A DNA stretch of 55,977 bases from an uncultured Acinetobacter sp. (GCF_947626835.1 NZ_CANQTS010000015.1:1-55977), one strand, 5' to 3'. Counted from the first letter of the stretch, positions 39,481-48,752 are shown. Numbers and translations: made by a program. The notes: a model not told the origin generated them from the letters alone.

Positions 39481-39603
39481 ACTGAAAACTGAAAACTGAA
39501 AACTGAAAACTGAAAACTGAAAACTGAAAACTGAAAACTGAAAACTGAAAACTGAAAACTGAAAACTGAAAACTGAAAACTGAAAACTGAAAACTGAAAA
39601 CTG
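39481..39603. repeat. tandem array, 17 copies of ACTGAAA
   Basis: A perfect 7-bp repeat is iterated 17 times plus a partial ACTG. It lies between the DnaA boxes and parA. All copies read identical. Confidence 0.95.
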
Positions 39604-39621
39604 CGAGTAAAAAATTTAAAT

Positions 39622-39701
39622 AATCTTCTAATCTTCTAATCTTCTAACCTTCTAACCTTCTAACCTTCTAACCTTCTAACCTTCTAACCTTCTAACCTTC
39701 T
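39622..39701. repeat. tandem array, 10 copies of an 8-bp unit
   Basis: Three AATCTTCT units are followed by seven AACCTTCT units, with no gaps. It starts 18 bp after the 7-bp array ends. Confidence 0.95.
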
Positions 39702-39755
39702 GCTATAGCTCAAAGTAAAAAATTTACCTTTCAATTTACTACAATATTTTTCAAG

Positions 39756-39768
39756 TTTCGCAGCGAAA
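39756..39768. promoter_or_regulatory. candidate parS palindrome 1
   Basis: TTTCGCAGCGAAA, a perfect palindrome with one central base, 123 bp before the parA ATG. The same word recurs at 41790, 45386 and 45492. Confidence 0.6.
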
Positions 39769-39878
39769 TAAAATTTAAAAAATAATCAATTAAGTATTTA
39801 TTTTTTTAAACACATTGCTTTTTTTTCAAAAAATACTTAGATTCATATCAGTACAAAAATACATTGCTAGGTATCTAT

Positions 39879-40712
39879 ATGAATGGAAATAAAGCGTTAA
39901 AAACCGCAGTCGCTCAAAATAAAGGTGGTGTGGGTAAAACCACAATCACTGTGAATGTTGCAGTCGCTTTAGCCAATCGAGGTTATCAAGTCCTTATTGT
40001 TGATTTAGATGCACAATGTAATGCGACCAATCATATTAGTGTGACACCTGCAGTAGAATTGTCTTACTCTGTGGCTGATTTTTTTGATGACTATAAACGC
40101 TTTGAGCCAAATCTTGCCCTATTAAAAGATCAACAAACGCGTTTTAACAATGTCAGTTTATTGCCAAGTTCAAAACGCATTGGTGATGCTGCACGTAACT
40201 TACAAAGAAATAGTCCAATTCCAAATGAAATCTTATCGCGTATTTTATCGCGTATAGAAAGTGACTATGATTTTATTTTGGTTGACTGCCCACCTGAAAT
40301 TGAAACACTCACCTTTAATGCCTTAGTGGCTGTAAATAACTTTATCCTGCCTGCTCAAGGACAATACTCAATTGAGGGCTTTGAAAAGATTCTAGATGCC
40401 ATGGATAGCCTAGATCGAATTAATCCTGAATTGAAAATTTTATGTCCGGTCTTAAACTTCTTTAAAAAGAATCAACTTGCTGATAAGAATATGAAGGAAC
40501 AACTAGAAGATGAATTTTCTACTGTTGTCTTAGAGGATCGGGTCATTCATCCTGAAATTGTGTTGATTCCACAATCAGCTGTGTTTGAACAAGCTGCGAT
40601 TACTAAAATGTCAATTTATGATTTGGCCGCAAGTAAATCCCCTGCAGTTGCAGCAATTAATCGTATTGTAGATTTGCTTGAACAACAATATCAGCAACAA
40701 AAAGCAGCTTAA
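39879..40712 (+). CDS. parA: ParA-family partition ATPase
   Basis: I start at the ATG at 39879 (MNGNKALKTAVAQNKGG); a TTG at 39864 is an alternative. The product is 277 residues, with the deviant Walker A motif KGGVGKTT near residues 15-22, the ATPase motif VDLDAQCNAT (about 47-56) and Walker B FILVDCPPE (about 135). Without an N-terminal helix-turn-helix it is the short ParA type, which acts with ParB and parS to move DNA copies apart along the nucleoid. It is followed by parB after 12 bp. Confidence 0.93.
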   Translation: MNGNKALKTAVAQNKGGVGKTTITVNVAVALANRGYQVLIVDLDAQCNATNHISVTPAVELSYSVADFFDDYKRFEPNLALLKDQQTRFNNVSLLPSSKRIGDAARNLQRNSPIPNEILSRILSRIESDYDFILVDCPPEIETLTFNALVAVNNFILPAQGQYSIEGFEKILDAMDSLDRINPELKILCPVLNFFKKNQLADKNMKEQLEDEFSTVVLEDRVIHPEIVLIPQSAVFEQAAITKMSIYDLAASKSPAVAAINRIVDLLEQQYQQQKAA

Positions 40713-40724
40713 GGGACAACCTTT

Positions 40725-41780
40725 ATGTCAAAGTTTAATCAGTTGCTTCATAAACAAAAGCAAGAAAAAAAAGTTACTTCAATTCAGCCTGAAAACCAGC
40801 AAACACAAGAGGAACATTTATCTCCAGTACAACGTCGTGCGCAAACTGGTAACCAGTATGGTAGTGCTCTAAAACGTTTAAGCGTAGATTTAATTGATCC
40901 TTCACCGTATCAGCCACGTCTCGTTGCAGCTTTAGATACTCAAGATCTACAAGAGCTTGCCGAAAATATTCGTCAACATGGACAGATCAATCCAATTGTT
41001 GTACGTCCTAAAAATGGTCGTTATGAACTGATTGGTGGGGAACGTCGTTTACATGCTATTCGAGATCTATTAAAGCTTAAAGACATTGATTGTTTGATCA
41101 AAGATGTTAGTGATGAAAAAGCTGCTTTAACTGCATTGGTTGATAATATTAATCGTGCAGACTTATCTGACTACGAAATTGCGCATGCATTATTAAATAA
41201 CTGTGAACGTTTTGGTTATCCCATCGACAATGTCGAGTTTATAACAGAAAAATTTAATATTTCCCGTAATAAATATTATCGTTTGATCAGTCTGTTTGAT
41301 TTGCCTGAATGTATTCGCGATGATTTAAACGTTATGCCTGATGCTTTAAGTGGTTCAGGAGCAAGTCTGTTAAAAACAGCTTTTAATAAGGTCAAAGAAC
41401 AACTTGGTCCACAACAGGCAGATGAACTTTTATATCAAGCTTGGAAAGATTATTTGACTTTAGATTTTGCGCATCATAAAAAACGAAATACACAGTTTAT
41501 TAAAAGTTTTGAACAACAGGCGCAAACTTTGTATGAGGATGCTCAGCCTATAACAAAGGATATGCACAGACCAGCTCCAGAGTTGGTACAGATGCCTACA
41601 CCTAGTAAAGTTACACCTCAACAAGAAAGTTTACTTAATGCGGCAGGTAAAAAGTTTGGTTCCTTAAAATGTTCTGAAAGCTTAAAAGGCAAAACAGTCG
41701 TGTCTATTCGCATGAGTGTAGAGGATTTGGATGAAAGTAAACTTGATAAAATTAAAGCCTTTTTAAAAGAACTCGCTTAA
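40725..41780 (+). CDS. parB: ParB-family partition protein
   Basis: The product is 351 residues. The N-terminal ParB/sulfiredoxin-type CTP-binding domain shows ENIRQHGQINPIVVRP (about residues 85-100) and GGERRLHAI (about 105-113). The central helix-turn-helix includes FNISRNKYYRLISLFDLP (about 182-199). The C-terminus (ESLKGKTVVSIRMSVEDLDE onward) fits a dimerisation domain. The ribosome-binding site AGGG and the 12-bp gap to parA indicate one operon. A TTTCG-type palindrome lies 9 bp after the stop and a strong terminator 28 bp after. Confidence 0.93.
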   Translation: MSKFNQLLHKQKQEKKVTSIQPENQQTQEEHLSPVQRRAQTGNQYGSALKRLSVDLIDPSPYQPRLVAALDTQDLQELAENIRQHGQINPIVVRPKNGRYELIGGERRLHAIRDLLKLKDIDCLIKDVSDEKAALTALVDNINRADLSDYEIAHALLNNCERFGYPIDNVEFITEKFNISRNKYYRLISLFDLPECIRDDLNVMPDALSGSGASLLKTAFNKVKEQLGPQQADELLYQAWKDYLTLDFAHHKKRNTQFIKSFEQQAQTLYEDAQPITKDMHRPAPELVQMPTPSKVTPQQESLLNAAGKKFGSLKCSESLKGKTVVSIRMSVEDLDESKLDKIKAFLKELA

Positions 41781-41788
41781 TTTTTTAA

Positions 41789-41803
41789 GTTTCGTTGCGA
41801 AAC
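41789..41803. promoter_or_regulatory. candidate parS palindrome 2 (one mismatch)
   Basis: GTTTCGTTGCGAAAC differs by one base from a perfect dyad of the recurrent word. It lies between the parB stop and its terminator. Confidence 0.5.
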
Positions 41804-41807
41804 ATCA

Positions 41808-41834
41808 AAAAAAGCACCGACCCGGTGCTTTTTC
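41808..41834 (+). terminator. terminator of parAB
   Basis: GCACCG and CGGTGC around ACC, flanked by A and T runs, just after parB. Confidence 0.85.
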
Positions 41835-41962
41835 TACATCCTGTATTTACGTAAGTGAATCCAACAAAAATATATGCATCTTTAGCTATCATTTTAAAGT
41901 CAGGTTATGATGACAGTGTTTAAAGTTGCTATGACACATGTTCATGTGCAGTCAGGAATATT

Positions 41963-43162
41963 ATGCCACCCAAAAGTACAGCTAAATCTTCTAAAGATCA
42001 TCTACCGAATCAGATGGTTATATCTATGGTTGCTGCGGTAGCAATCGCACATTTGTTAAATGATTTGATTCAAGCAGTTTTACCTGCAATTTATCCAATG
42101 CTTAAAATCGAATTTAATTTAAGTTTTTCACAAATCGGCTTAATCGCGCTTATTTATCAAATTACCGCTTCATTATTGCAGCCTTTTGTTGGGTTATATA
42201 CTGACCGACATCCATTACCGTATTTGCTACCTGTCGGTATGAGCATCACCTTGGTTGGCATTACGGTGATGGCGTTTGCTACACATTTTTATATCTTGTT
42301 ATTAGCAGCTGTATTGGTGGGAATCGGTTCTTCAACGTTTCATCCAGAAGCATCCCGTGTGGCACGTATGGCCTCTGGTGGTCGTTTTGGTACAGCGCAA
42401 TCTGCTTTTCAAGTGGGTGGCAATAGTGGCTCTGCAATAGGCCCTTTGCTGGCTGCGTTAATTATTGTACCTAATGGTAAAAGTGCTGTGGCTTGGTTTA
42501 CAGGTTTTGCACTTTTAGCTATTTTTATACTTTTTCGAGTCAGTCGTTGGTTGATACAACAAGATCAGCAACCTAAAAAACAAAGTGCTATTCAGCATAC
42601 AGGTTTAAAGGGAATTTTACTTTATCGTGCACTTGGGGTAATTGGCATATTAATGTTGGTTAAATTTACCTATATTGCAAGTATTAGTAACTATTATACC
42701 TTCTATCTGATGGAACGTTTTAGCTTAAGCCTTGTACAGTCGCAAGTCTATTTATTTGCCTTTTTAGCAGCAGTGGCTTTAGGTACATTTGCAGGTGGAC
42801 CCATTGGCGATAAAATTGGACGTAGTGCAGTGATCTGGGTGTCATTTTTAGGCATTATCCCTTTCGCTTTAGTTTTACCTTATGTCAATTTGATGTGGAC
42901 AGCCATTTTGTCAATTATGATTGGTTTAGTCATCTCTTCGGCATTTTCAGCTATGGTCGTGTATGCACAAGAAGCTATGCCTGGGCGTGTAGGTCTGGTG
43001 TCCGGTTTGATGTTTGGTGTGATGTTTGGGATTGGTGGTATTGCAGCAGCAGGCTTGGGGGTATTAGCTGATCACTTTGGGATTATTTTTGTTTATCAAC
43101 TATGTGCTTTTTTACCATTATTGGGTTTATTGACGATTTTCTTACCTAAAACTCAGCATTGA
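41963..43162 (+). CDS. MFS transporter, fosmidomycin-resistance (Fsr) type
   Basis: The product is 399 residues with about twelve hydrophobic segments. The opening (AHLLNDLIQAVLPAIYP, about residues 29-45) and the VGIGSSTFHPEASRVARMAS stretch (about 119-138) are typical of the Fsr subfamily of drug exporters. A role in efflux of a toxic compound is inferred from the family; the true substrate is unknown. It lies in its own unit after the parAB terminator and converges with the lipoprotein gene. Confidence 0.85.
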   Translation: MPPKSTAKSSKDHLPNQMVISMVAAVAIAHLLNDLIQAVLPAIYPMLKIEFNLSFSQIGLIALIYQITASLLQPFVGLYTDRHPLPYLLPVGMSITLVGITVMAFATHFYILLLAAVLVGIGSSTFHPEASRVARMASGGRFGTAQSAFQVGGNSGSAIGPLLAALIIVPNGKSAVAWFTGFALLAIFILFRVSRWLIQQDQQPKKQSAIQHTGLKGILLYRALGVIGILMLVKFTYIASISNYYTFYLMERFSLSLVQSQVYLFAFLAAVALGTFAGGPIGDKIGRSAVIWVSFLGIIPFALVLPYVNLMWTAILSIMIGLVISSAFSAMVVYAQEAMPGRVGLVSGLMFGVMFGIGGIAAAGLGVLADHFGIIFVYQLCAFLPLLGLLTIFLPKTQH

Positions 43163-43167
43163 ATGTT

Positions 43168-43191
43168 AAAAAAGACCTACTCAGGTAGGTC
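43168..43191 (-). terminator. terminator between the Fsr-type gene and the lipoprotein gene
   Basis: GACCTAC and GTAGGTC with a 4-nt loop are followed on the minus strand by TTTTTTAAC. It lies 6 bp past the lipoprotein stop and ends that gene; on the plus strand it is weaker. Confidence 0.7.
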
Positions 43192-43196
43192 AATAT

Positions 43197-43556
43197 TTAG
43201 GTGCATTTAATGTCGAAGCGTTGCTGGTAATAATTCAAAGTAAATTGCATCTCTTGAATAAGCTTTTCTTGACTAGTATCTGCCGGCTGAAGTGCTAAAA
43301 ATGCCGGCATATATTCTTCTTGGTAAGTTTTAGGGCATTCAATACAAAGTAGTTTTTGACGCTGTGATGTACTGAGTGTCGTATTTTCAATTTGATCGGT
43401 TAAGAAGCTAAGTTTATAGTCGGCTTTTTCAAAAGAGTTTAAAGATTGAGTTTGAGGCTCAGAAGAGGATGTAGTTTGTATGACTACATCGTTTTTTTCA
43501 CATCCCGCTGCGAAACTTATAAAAATTGCGCTAGCAAGGCAAAGAGTTCTTTTCAT
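43197..43556 (-). CDS. small putative lipoprotein of unknown function
   Basis: I start at the ATG at 43556, so that the product (119 residues) opens with a lipoprotein signal MKRTLCLASAIFISFAAGC; the lipobox AAGC puts the acylated cysteine at residue 19. A longer frame to 43598 would bury the signal. The mature part is polar, with paired cysteines in LLCIECPKT and a final Cys-Thr that may form a disulphide. I do not recognise the family. Its coding sequence contains a degenerate copy of the parS-like word (about 43502-43516). Confidence 0.65.
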   Translation of the reverse strand: MKRTLCLASAIFISFAAGCEKNDVVIQTTSSSEPQTQSLNSFEKADYKLSFLTDQIENTTLSTSQRQKLLCIECPKTYQEEYMPAFLALQPADTSQEKLIQEMQFTLNYYQQRFDIKCT

Positions 43557-43645
43557 AAAATAAAGCTGGTGTTGGAATAAACCTCTATCATAGCGCAACG
43601 CACTAGAGTTTGTAGCTATAGTGCGTCTCCATTTTATAAATGCGC

Positions 43646-45241
43646 TTAAGCAGTTTGCTCTTGTATATAAAGTGATTGATATTGTTGACGCAACTGACGC
43701 TTTAAAATTTTACCACTGGCATTTTTAGGTAATGCTTCAACCATATGCACAGATTTCGGCATTTTATAGGTGGATAAATGCTTTTTACAATGCGCTAATA
43801 ACTCGTCTAAAACAAAGTGGTGTCCCTGTTTAATGACAATGACAGCAGTGACCGCTTCAATCCAATGTGGATGAGGGACACCAAACACCGCCACCTCTTG
43901 GATGGCATTAAAACGATAGATCACATCTTCAACTTCTCGGGTTGCAACATTCTCACCACCCGTTTTCACCATATCTTTAATACGATCTACAATATACAGA
44001 TGACCAGTTTCTGCAAAATAGCCTAAATCTCCACTATGAAACCAGCCATGTACAAATGCTTCAGTGGTTTTATCATCTTGATCGGCATAACCCAAGGTTA
44101 AATGTGGACTTTTATGAACAATTTCACCAATTTCGCCAGTTTCAACTAAGCGCCCATCTTTGGCCATAATGGCAGTTTCCACGTGGAACGCAGGTTTTCC
44201 AACTGAAGTGGAAAATTCTTGATGGTCTTCGGGATAAAGTACCGTTGCAACCGGGGCCATCTCTGTTTGACCATAAAATTGCCAAAAACGAATATGGGGT
44301 AATTTTTCCATCAAGCTACTGATGATACTCTTTGGCATGCTTGAGGCACCATAATAAGCTTTATTCAATGAAGTTAAATCTGTTGAAGCAAAGCCTTTTG
44401 CATTGAGTAAGGCAATCCATGCAGTGGGTGGACAAAATAGTTTATTGATCTTTTCTTTTTCAATCAGAGCAAGAACGCGTTTAGGTTCAAAGCCACGTAA
44501 AATATAACTGGTTGCACCTAAATAGAGATCTACATTTAAAAACACATCAAATTGTGCACAGTGATACAACGGAAAGGCATGTAATTCCCGATCATTTACC
44601 TGCATCTCACCTTCTAAAATAGCACTCATATATTGCCACATTAGTGCTTCACTGTTGAGAAGTACTCCTTTGGGCATGGACTCAGTCCCACTGGTGTACA
44701 TCATACGAATAGGTTCATAGGCACTAAGCAGTTGTGGCGGTAAAGGGCTTAATTTTTGCGTAAAGCATTCATTGAAGTTCTTCCAACTTGCTGAGCTTAC
44801 ACCATCATTTAAAGGGATTTTATAAAAATGAGTTAACTGGTGTTTGGCTTGTCCTAAGGCTGTATCTACAGTTGCCGTGAGTTGATCTTCTGCAAAAATA
44901 ATCTGGGTTTTGCTGTTTTCAATAATATAAGCCAACTCTTGAGCATTGAGCATAAAATTGACAGGCACTGTAAGCACCCCAATTCTAGCCGCAGCAAAGT
45001 GAATGACAGGGAATTGCCAACAATTATGCGACAGCAATAGTAATCGATCAGCTTTCTTTAACCCAATCTGCAATAAATAAGCTGCCAGTTGTTCAACCTG
45101 ATCATGTAATTGTTGATAAGTCAGACGAGTGTCGCCATCAACTAATGCTAATTTATGTGGATGACGCTGTGCGCTCCTTTTCGGAATATCACTGATATGA
45201 TAATTGCGGGCTTGTTGTACAGTGTTTGATAGATTTGACAT
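43646..45241 (-). CDS. AMP-forming acyl-CoA synthetase / fatty-acid ligase
   Basis: The product is 531 residues. Adenylation motifs: MYTSGTESMPKG (about residues 182-193), FWQFYGQTEMAPV (about 318-330), HSGDLGYF and VDRIKDMVKTGGENVA (about 400-430), and the C-terminal PKNASGKILKR with the catalytic lysine. It resembles medium/long-chain fatty-acid or aromatic-acid CoA ligases. The divergent neighbour encodes a thiolase, so a beta-oxidation-type role is likely; the substrate is not clear. Confidence 0.87.
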   Translation of the reverse strand: MSNLSNTVQQARNYHISDIPKRSAQRHPHKLALVDGDTRLTYQQLHDQVEQLAAYLLQIGLKKADRLLLLSHNCWQFPVIHFAAARIGVLTVPVNFMLNAQELAYIIENSKTQIIFAEDQLTATVDTALGQAKHQLTHFYKIPLNDGVSSASWKNFNECFTQKLSPLPPQLLSAYEPIRMMYTSGTESMPKGVLLNSEALMWQYMSAILEGEMQVNDRELHAFPLYHCAQFDVFLNVDLYLGATSYILRGFEPKRVLALIEKEKINKLFCPPTAWIALLNAKGFASTDLTSLNKAYYGASSMPKSIISSLMEKLPHIRFWQFYGQTEMAPVATVLYPEDHQEFSTSVGKPAFHVETAIMAKDGRLVETGEIGEIVHKSPHLTLGYADQDDKTTEAFVHGWFHSGDLGYFAETGHLYIVDRIKDMVKTGGENVATREVEDVIYRFNAIQEVAVFGVPHPHWIEAVTAVIVIKQGHHFVLDELLAHCKKHLSTYKMPKSVHMVEALPKNASGKILKRQLRQQYQSLYIQEQTA

Positions 45242-45560
45242 AAAGATTCCTTATTATTTTACATTCCATTTAAGATTGCCTATATTTTTTATGATGGCAT
45301 GCAATTACAGTAGACAAAAAATAACACTTTGTATAGTTTGCATGAAAACTATAGTTTATTTAGCCAAGTTATATTCATTAAAAAATTTCGCTGCGAAACT
45401 TCTAAAAGTTAATTGATTGTCTGAGCTAGGCATTTTAAGATGGCAACTCTATTTAAAATATAAAGCAACTTAAATTTGAGATCAGTTTAAGTTTCGCTGC
45501 GAAATTTATAAAAATATTTTTTTATTAAAGACAACAAAAAATAATCATAGGACAAGATGA
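45242..45560. promoter_or_regulatory. 319-bp divergent gap with two candidate parS palindromes
   Basis: TTTCGCTGCGAAA occurs perfectly at 45386-45398 and again at 45492-45504, each followed by a similar A/T-rich tail. No gene is seen. Promoters for the ligase gene (minus) and the thiolase gene (plus) must also lie here. Confidence 0.6.
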
Positions 45561-46727
45561 ATGAAACACGCATATATTGTTGATGCAGTACGTAGTGCAG
45601 GTGGACGCCGCAAAGGACGTTTAAGTGATATACATGCAGCCGACTTAGGTGCAGATGTAATTAATGGATTACTCAGTCGTATTCAAGTTGACCCTAATCT
45701 GATTGATGATGTGATTTTAGGTTGCGTCACCCAAGGTGGCGAACAAGCATTTTCATTTGCGCGTAATGTAATTTTAGCTTCACAACTTCCAGATCATATT
45801 CCGGGGGTCACAATCGACCGCCAATGTGGTAGCTCACAGCAAGCCATTCAATTTGCAGCTCAAGCAGTCATGAGTGGCACACAAGATATGATTATTGCAG
45901 CTGGTGTGGAAAGCATGAGCCGTGTGCCGATGTTTAGTAATATTCAATTGGCGAAACAAGCAGGTTTGGCAGCTGATCCTTTAAGTGACAGAATCAAAGC
46001 ACGTTTTGGCGTAGACGCATTTAGCCAATTTCACGGCGCAGAACTATTGGCTCAAAAATATGATTTAAGCCGTGATGACTTAGATTGTTATGCATTACGT
46101 AGTCACCAACGCGCGCAATACGCCATTGAGCAACAATGGTTTGATCAGGAAATTATTCCAATTCAATTAAAAGATGGTACATGGCATTGCCAAGATGAAG
46201 GTGTACGCTTTGATACCAACTTAGATGCTATTTCCAGTGTACAAACCTTACAACCCGATGGTGTGATCAGTGCTGCTAATGCGAGTCAAATTTGCGATGG
46301 TGCAAGTGCCTGTTTGATTGTCAGTGAACGCGCATTACAACACTATGGATTAGTGCCGAAAGCTCGCATTATTAACCTGACTGTCACTGCAGGTGATCCT
46401 GTGATCATGTTAGAAGAGCCAATTTTTGCTACGCAACGTGCCTTAAAAAAAGCAGGTTTAAGCCTAAAAGATATTGATCTTTTTGAAGTGAATGAAGCAT
46501 TTGCCAGTGTACCGTTAGCATGGATAAAAGCTTTACAGGTTGACCCCGCTCAAGTCAATAAATATGGCGGTGCAATTGCATTGGGTCATCCATTGGGAGC
46601 GAGTGGTACAAAATTAATGAGTACCTTATTACATGGCTTACAACGTGAAAAGAAAAAATATGGTTTACAAACCATGTGCGAAGGTGGTGGTATGGCCAAT
46701 GTCACTATTATTGAAGCCTATGTTTAA
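45561..46727 (+). CDS. thiolase (acetyl-CoA C-acyltransferase)
   Basis: The product is 388 residues, with nucleophile Cys in DRQCGSSQQAIQF (about residue 88), His in [10 protein letters not shown] (about 344) and a final Cys in MCEGGGMANV (about 374). It opens MKHAYIVDAVRSAGGRRKGRL, as in thiolases linked to fatty-acid degradation. It probably works with the divergent acyl-CoA ligase. It is clearly a different thiolase from CatF, with distinct flanks. Confidence 0.88.
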   Translation: MKHAYIVDAVRSAGGRRKGRLSDIHAADLGADVINGLLSRIQVDPNLIDDVILGCVTQGGEQAFSFARNVILASQLPDHIPGVTIDRQCGSSQQAIQFAAQAVMSGTQDMIIAAGVESMSRVPMFSNIQLAKQAGLAADPLSDRIKARFGVDAFSQFHGAELLAQKYDLSRDDLDCYALRSHQRAQYAIEQQWFDQEIIPIQLKDGTWHCQDEGVRFDTNLDAISSVQTLQPDGVISAANASQICDGASACLIVSERALQHYGLVPKARIINLTVTAGDPVIMLEEPIFATQRALKKAGLSLKDIDLFEVNEAFASVPLAWIKALQVDPAQVNKYGGAIALGHPLGASGTKLMSTLLHGLQREKKKYGLQTMCEGGGMANVTIIEAYV

Positions 46728-47104
46728 ATAGGCTGTATCAGTACTGGGGTCTAGTTAATATGCATCTCATCTATATAGTATTGTATGAGCAAAATTACCG
46801 TACTATCAGTTTAAGCTGACAACAGCATATAAAAACAATACTCAGTACTATCTAAAATTTTATCCAAGTTAAGCTCTGCTATGCAGGCAAATATAGAGAA
46901 GTACTAGCACATATCAATGCGACAGCGCACTTTTGCCCTAAATACCGACTCAACTATTGAAATTTTGTGCTGTATCTATCGTTTTTTTCTTAGTCTTTAG
47001 TCTTAAATTCGATTATTGTTGACAATTGTGATTGAAAAAAAGCAAATTTACTCGTATTTTGAATATATGTTGATCACATTGTTGACAATTTAATCAAGGA
47101 CTCT
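46728..47104. promoter_or_regulatory. 377-bp gap before the methylcitrate operon with two GntR-type operator copies
   Basis: ATTGTTGACAAT occurs at 47015-47026 and at 47078-47089, 63 bp apart (six helical turns); the second is 16 bp before the GntR start. Each contains the dyad TTGT-N2-ACAA, suited to a dimeric FadR-type GntR protein. No gene is seen in the rest of the gap. Confidence 0.65.
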
Positions 47105-47776
47105 ATGGACGCTACATTAGATAAAAACCACAGCACGACTTTAATGCATCAGATTTTTGAAAAGATTCAAAATGCGATTGTGTGCGGTGATTTACCTGCT
47201 GGTAGCAAAATCTCTGAACCTGAGTTGGCACGTATCTACGGCATTAGTCGTGGTCCACTGCGTGAGGCGATTCATCGTTTAGAAGGGCAAAAATTGGTGG
47301 AGCGTACAGCACATGTCGGTGCGCGTGTGGTGTCTTTGTCGAGTCAGCAGTTGACTGAGCTTTATCAAATTCGTGAGAACTTAGAAGGCCTAGCTTGTCG
47401 TCTTGCGGCACAAAATATTGATAAAGAGCAGATTCTCAGCCTAAGAGAGGTCTTACGTTTACATAGTGAAGATCCGAACTTTAAACAGGGCAAGGGTTAC
47501 TATGTGCAACATGGTGATGATGACTTTCATTACTGCGTGATTCGTAATTGTGGCAACAAGATTTTAGAAAAAATGTTGTGCCAAGAGTTATATCATTTAA
47601 TTCGTATGTACCGTATTCAGTTCTCTAATACGCCAAATCGACCACGCAAGGCACTGATGGAGCATCTGCGTGTTTTAGATGCAATTGCTGAGGGAGATGG
47701 TGAATTGGCTGAATTGTTGATGCGTCGTCATATTAGCGCATCTTATCAAAATATTAAAAACAATATCGTTTTATAA
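47105..47776 (+). CDS. GntR-family (FadR subfamily) regulator of the methylcitrate genes
   Basis: The product is 223 residues, with an N-terminal winged helix ([20 protein letters not shown], about residues 36-55) and a C-terminal FCD helical domain with metal-ligand-like residues (Asp/His in [12 protein letters not shown] and the later HL/RRH motifs). It precedes prpB by 13 bp, so it probably controls its own operon in response to a propionate or methylcitrate metabolite. The effector is an inference. Two operator-like repeats precede it and a third variant precedes prpC. Confidence 0.88.
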   Translation: MDATLDKNHSTTLMHQIFEKIQNAIVCGDLPAGSKISEPELARIYGISRGPLREAIHRLEGQKLVERTAHVGARVVSLSSQQLTELYQIRENLEGLACRLAAQNIDKEQILSLREVLRLHSEDPNFKQGKGYYVQHGDDDFHYCVIRNCGNKILEKMLCQELYHLIRMYRIQFSNTPNRPRKALMEHLRVLDAIAEGDGELAELLMRRHISASYQNIKNNIVL

Positions 47777-47789
47777 TCAGGAGAAATAC

Positions 47790-48674
47790 ATGTCACAACT
47801 TACAGCAGGGCAAAAATTCCGCGATGCGGTTGCAAACGAACATCCTTTACAAGTGGTCGGTGCCATCAACGCCAATCATGCTTTACTTGCCAAGCGTGCA
47901 GGTTATAAAGCGATTTACTTGTCAGGCGGTGGCGTTGCAGCTGGTTCGTTGGGTTTACCTGATCTAGGGATTAGTAATTTAGATGACGTGTTAACAGATG
48001 TACGCCGTATTACCGATGTATGCGATTTACCATTATTGGTTGATGCAGATACAGGTTTTGGCGCATCAGCATTTAATATGGCACGTACCACCAAATCTTT
48101 AATTAAGTTTGGTGCAGCAGCGATGCACATTGAAGATCAAGTGGGTGCAAAACGTTGCGGTCATCGTCCAAATAAAGCGATTGTAACCCAGCAAGAAATG
48201 GTCGATCGTATTAAAGCAGCAGTGGATGCGCGTACCGATAGTAGCTTTGTGATTATGGCACGTACTGATGCCTTAGCAGTTGAAGGTTTACAAGCTGCAA
48301 TTGACCGTGCTGGTGCATATATTGAAGCAGGTGCAGATATGTTATTCCCAGAAGCGATTACTGAACTTGAAATGTATCGCCAATTTGCACAAGCCACTCA
48401 AGCGCCAATTCTTGCCAATATCACTGAATTTGGTTCAACCCCATTATTTACCACACAAGAGCTTGCTTCTGCCGATGTAAGCTTGGCGTTATATCCGTTA
48501 TCAGCTTTCCGCGCTATGAACAAAGCGGCTGAAAATGTCTATGTCACTTTACGTCAAGAAGGCACGCAAAAAAATGTCGTAGATACCATGCAAACTCGTC
48601 AAGAGTTGTATGAGCGTATTAACTATCATGCATTTGAACAATATCTGGATGCAGCTTTTGTCAAAGCCAAATAA
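47790..48674 (+). CDS. prpB: 2-methylisocitrate lyase
   Basis: The product is 294 residues of the isocitrate-lyase/PEP-mutase superfamily. It has the catalytic KRCGHR loop with Cys123 and the metal ligands Asp85 and Asp87 in VDADTGFG, and opens with typical PrpB sequence ([20 protein letters not shown], residues 24-43). It splits 2-methylisocitrate into pyruvate and succinate, the last step of the methylcitrate cycle. Ribosome-binding site AGGAG. Confidence 0.95.
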   Translation: MSQLTAGQKFRDAVANEHPLQVVGAINANHALLAKRAGYKAIYLSGGGVAAGSLGLPDLGISNLDDVLTDVRRITDVCDLPLLVDADTGFGASAFNMARTTKSLIKFGAAAMHIEDQVGAKRCGHRPNKAIVTQQEMVDRIKAAVDARTDSSFVIMARTDALAVEGLQAAIDRAGAYIEAGADMLFPEAITELEMYRQFAQATQAPILANITEFGSTPLFTTQELASADVSLALYPLSAFRAMNKAAENVYVTLRQEGTQKNVVDTMQTRQELYERINYHAFEQYLDAAFVKAK

Positions 48675-48677
48675 ATT

Positions 48678-48689
48678 ATTGTTGTCAAC
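48678..48689. promoter_or_regulatory. third GntR-type operator variant, prpB-prpC gap
   Basis: ATTGTTGTCAAC shares ten of twelve bases with the two upstream copies and lies 64 bp before prpC. It may allow separate control of prpC-acnD. Confidence 0.4.
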
Positions 48690-48752
48690 ACTTAAATAAA
48701 GATCGCGCATGGAGCGCTAAGTAGCCAAACCGCCAAGATAAGGAAAACTATC

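Noticed and set aside
39481..39701. Tandem arrays as a possible CRISPR or coding repeat
   Set aside because: Units of 7 and 8 bp without spacers, and no supported reading frame through them.
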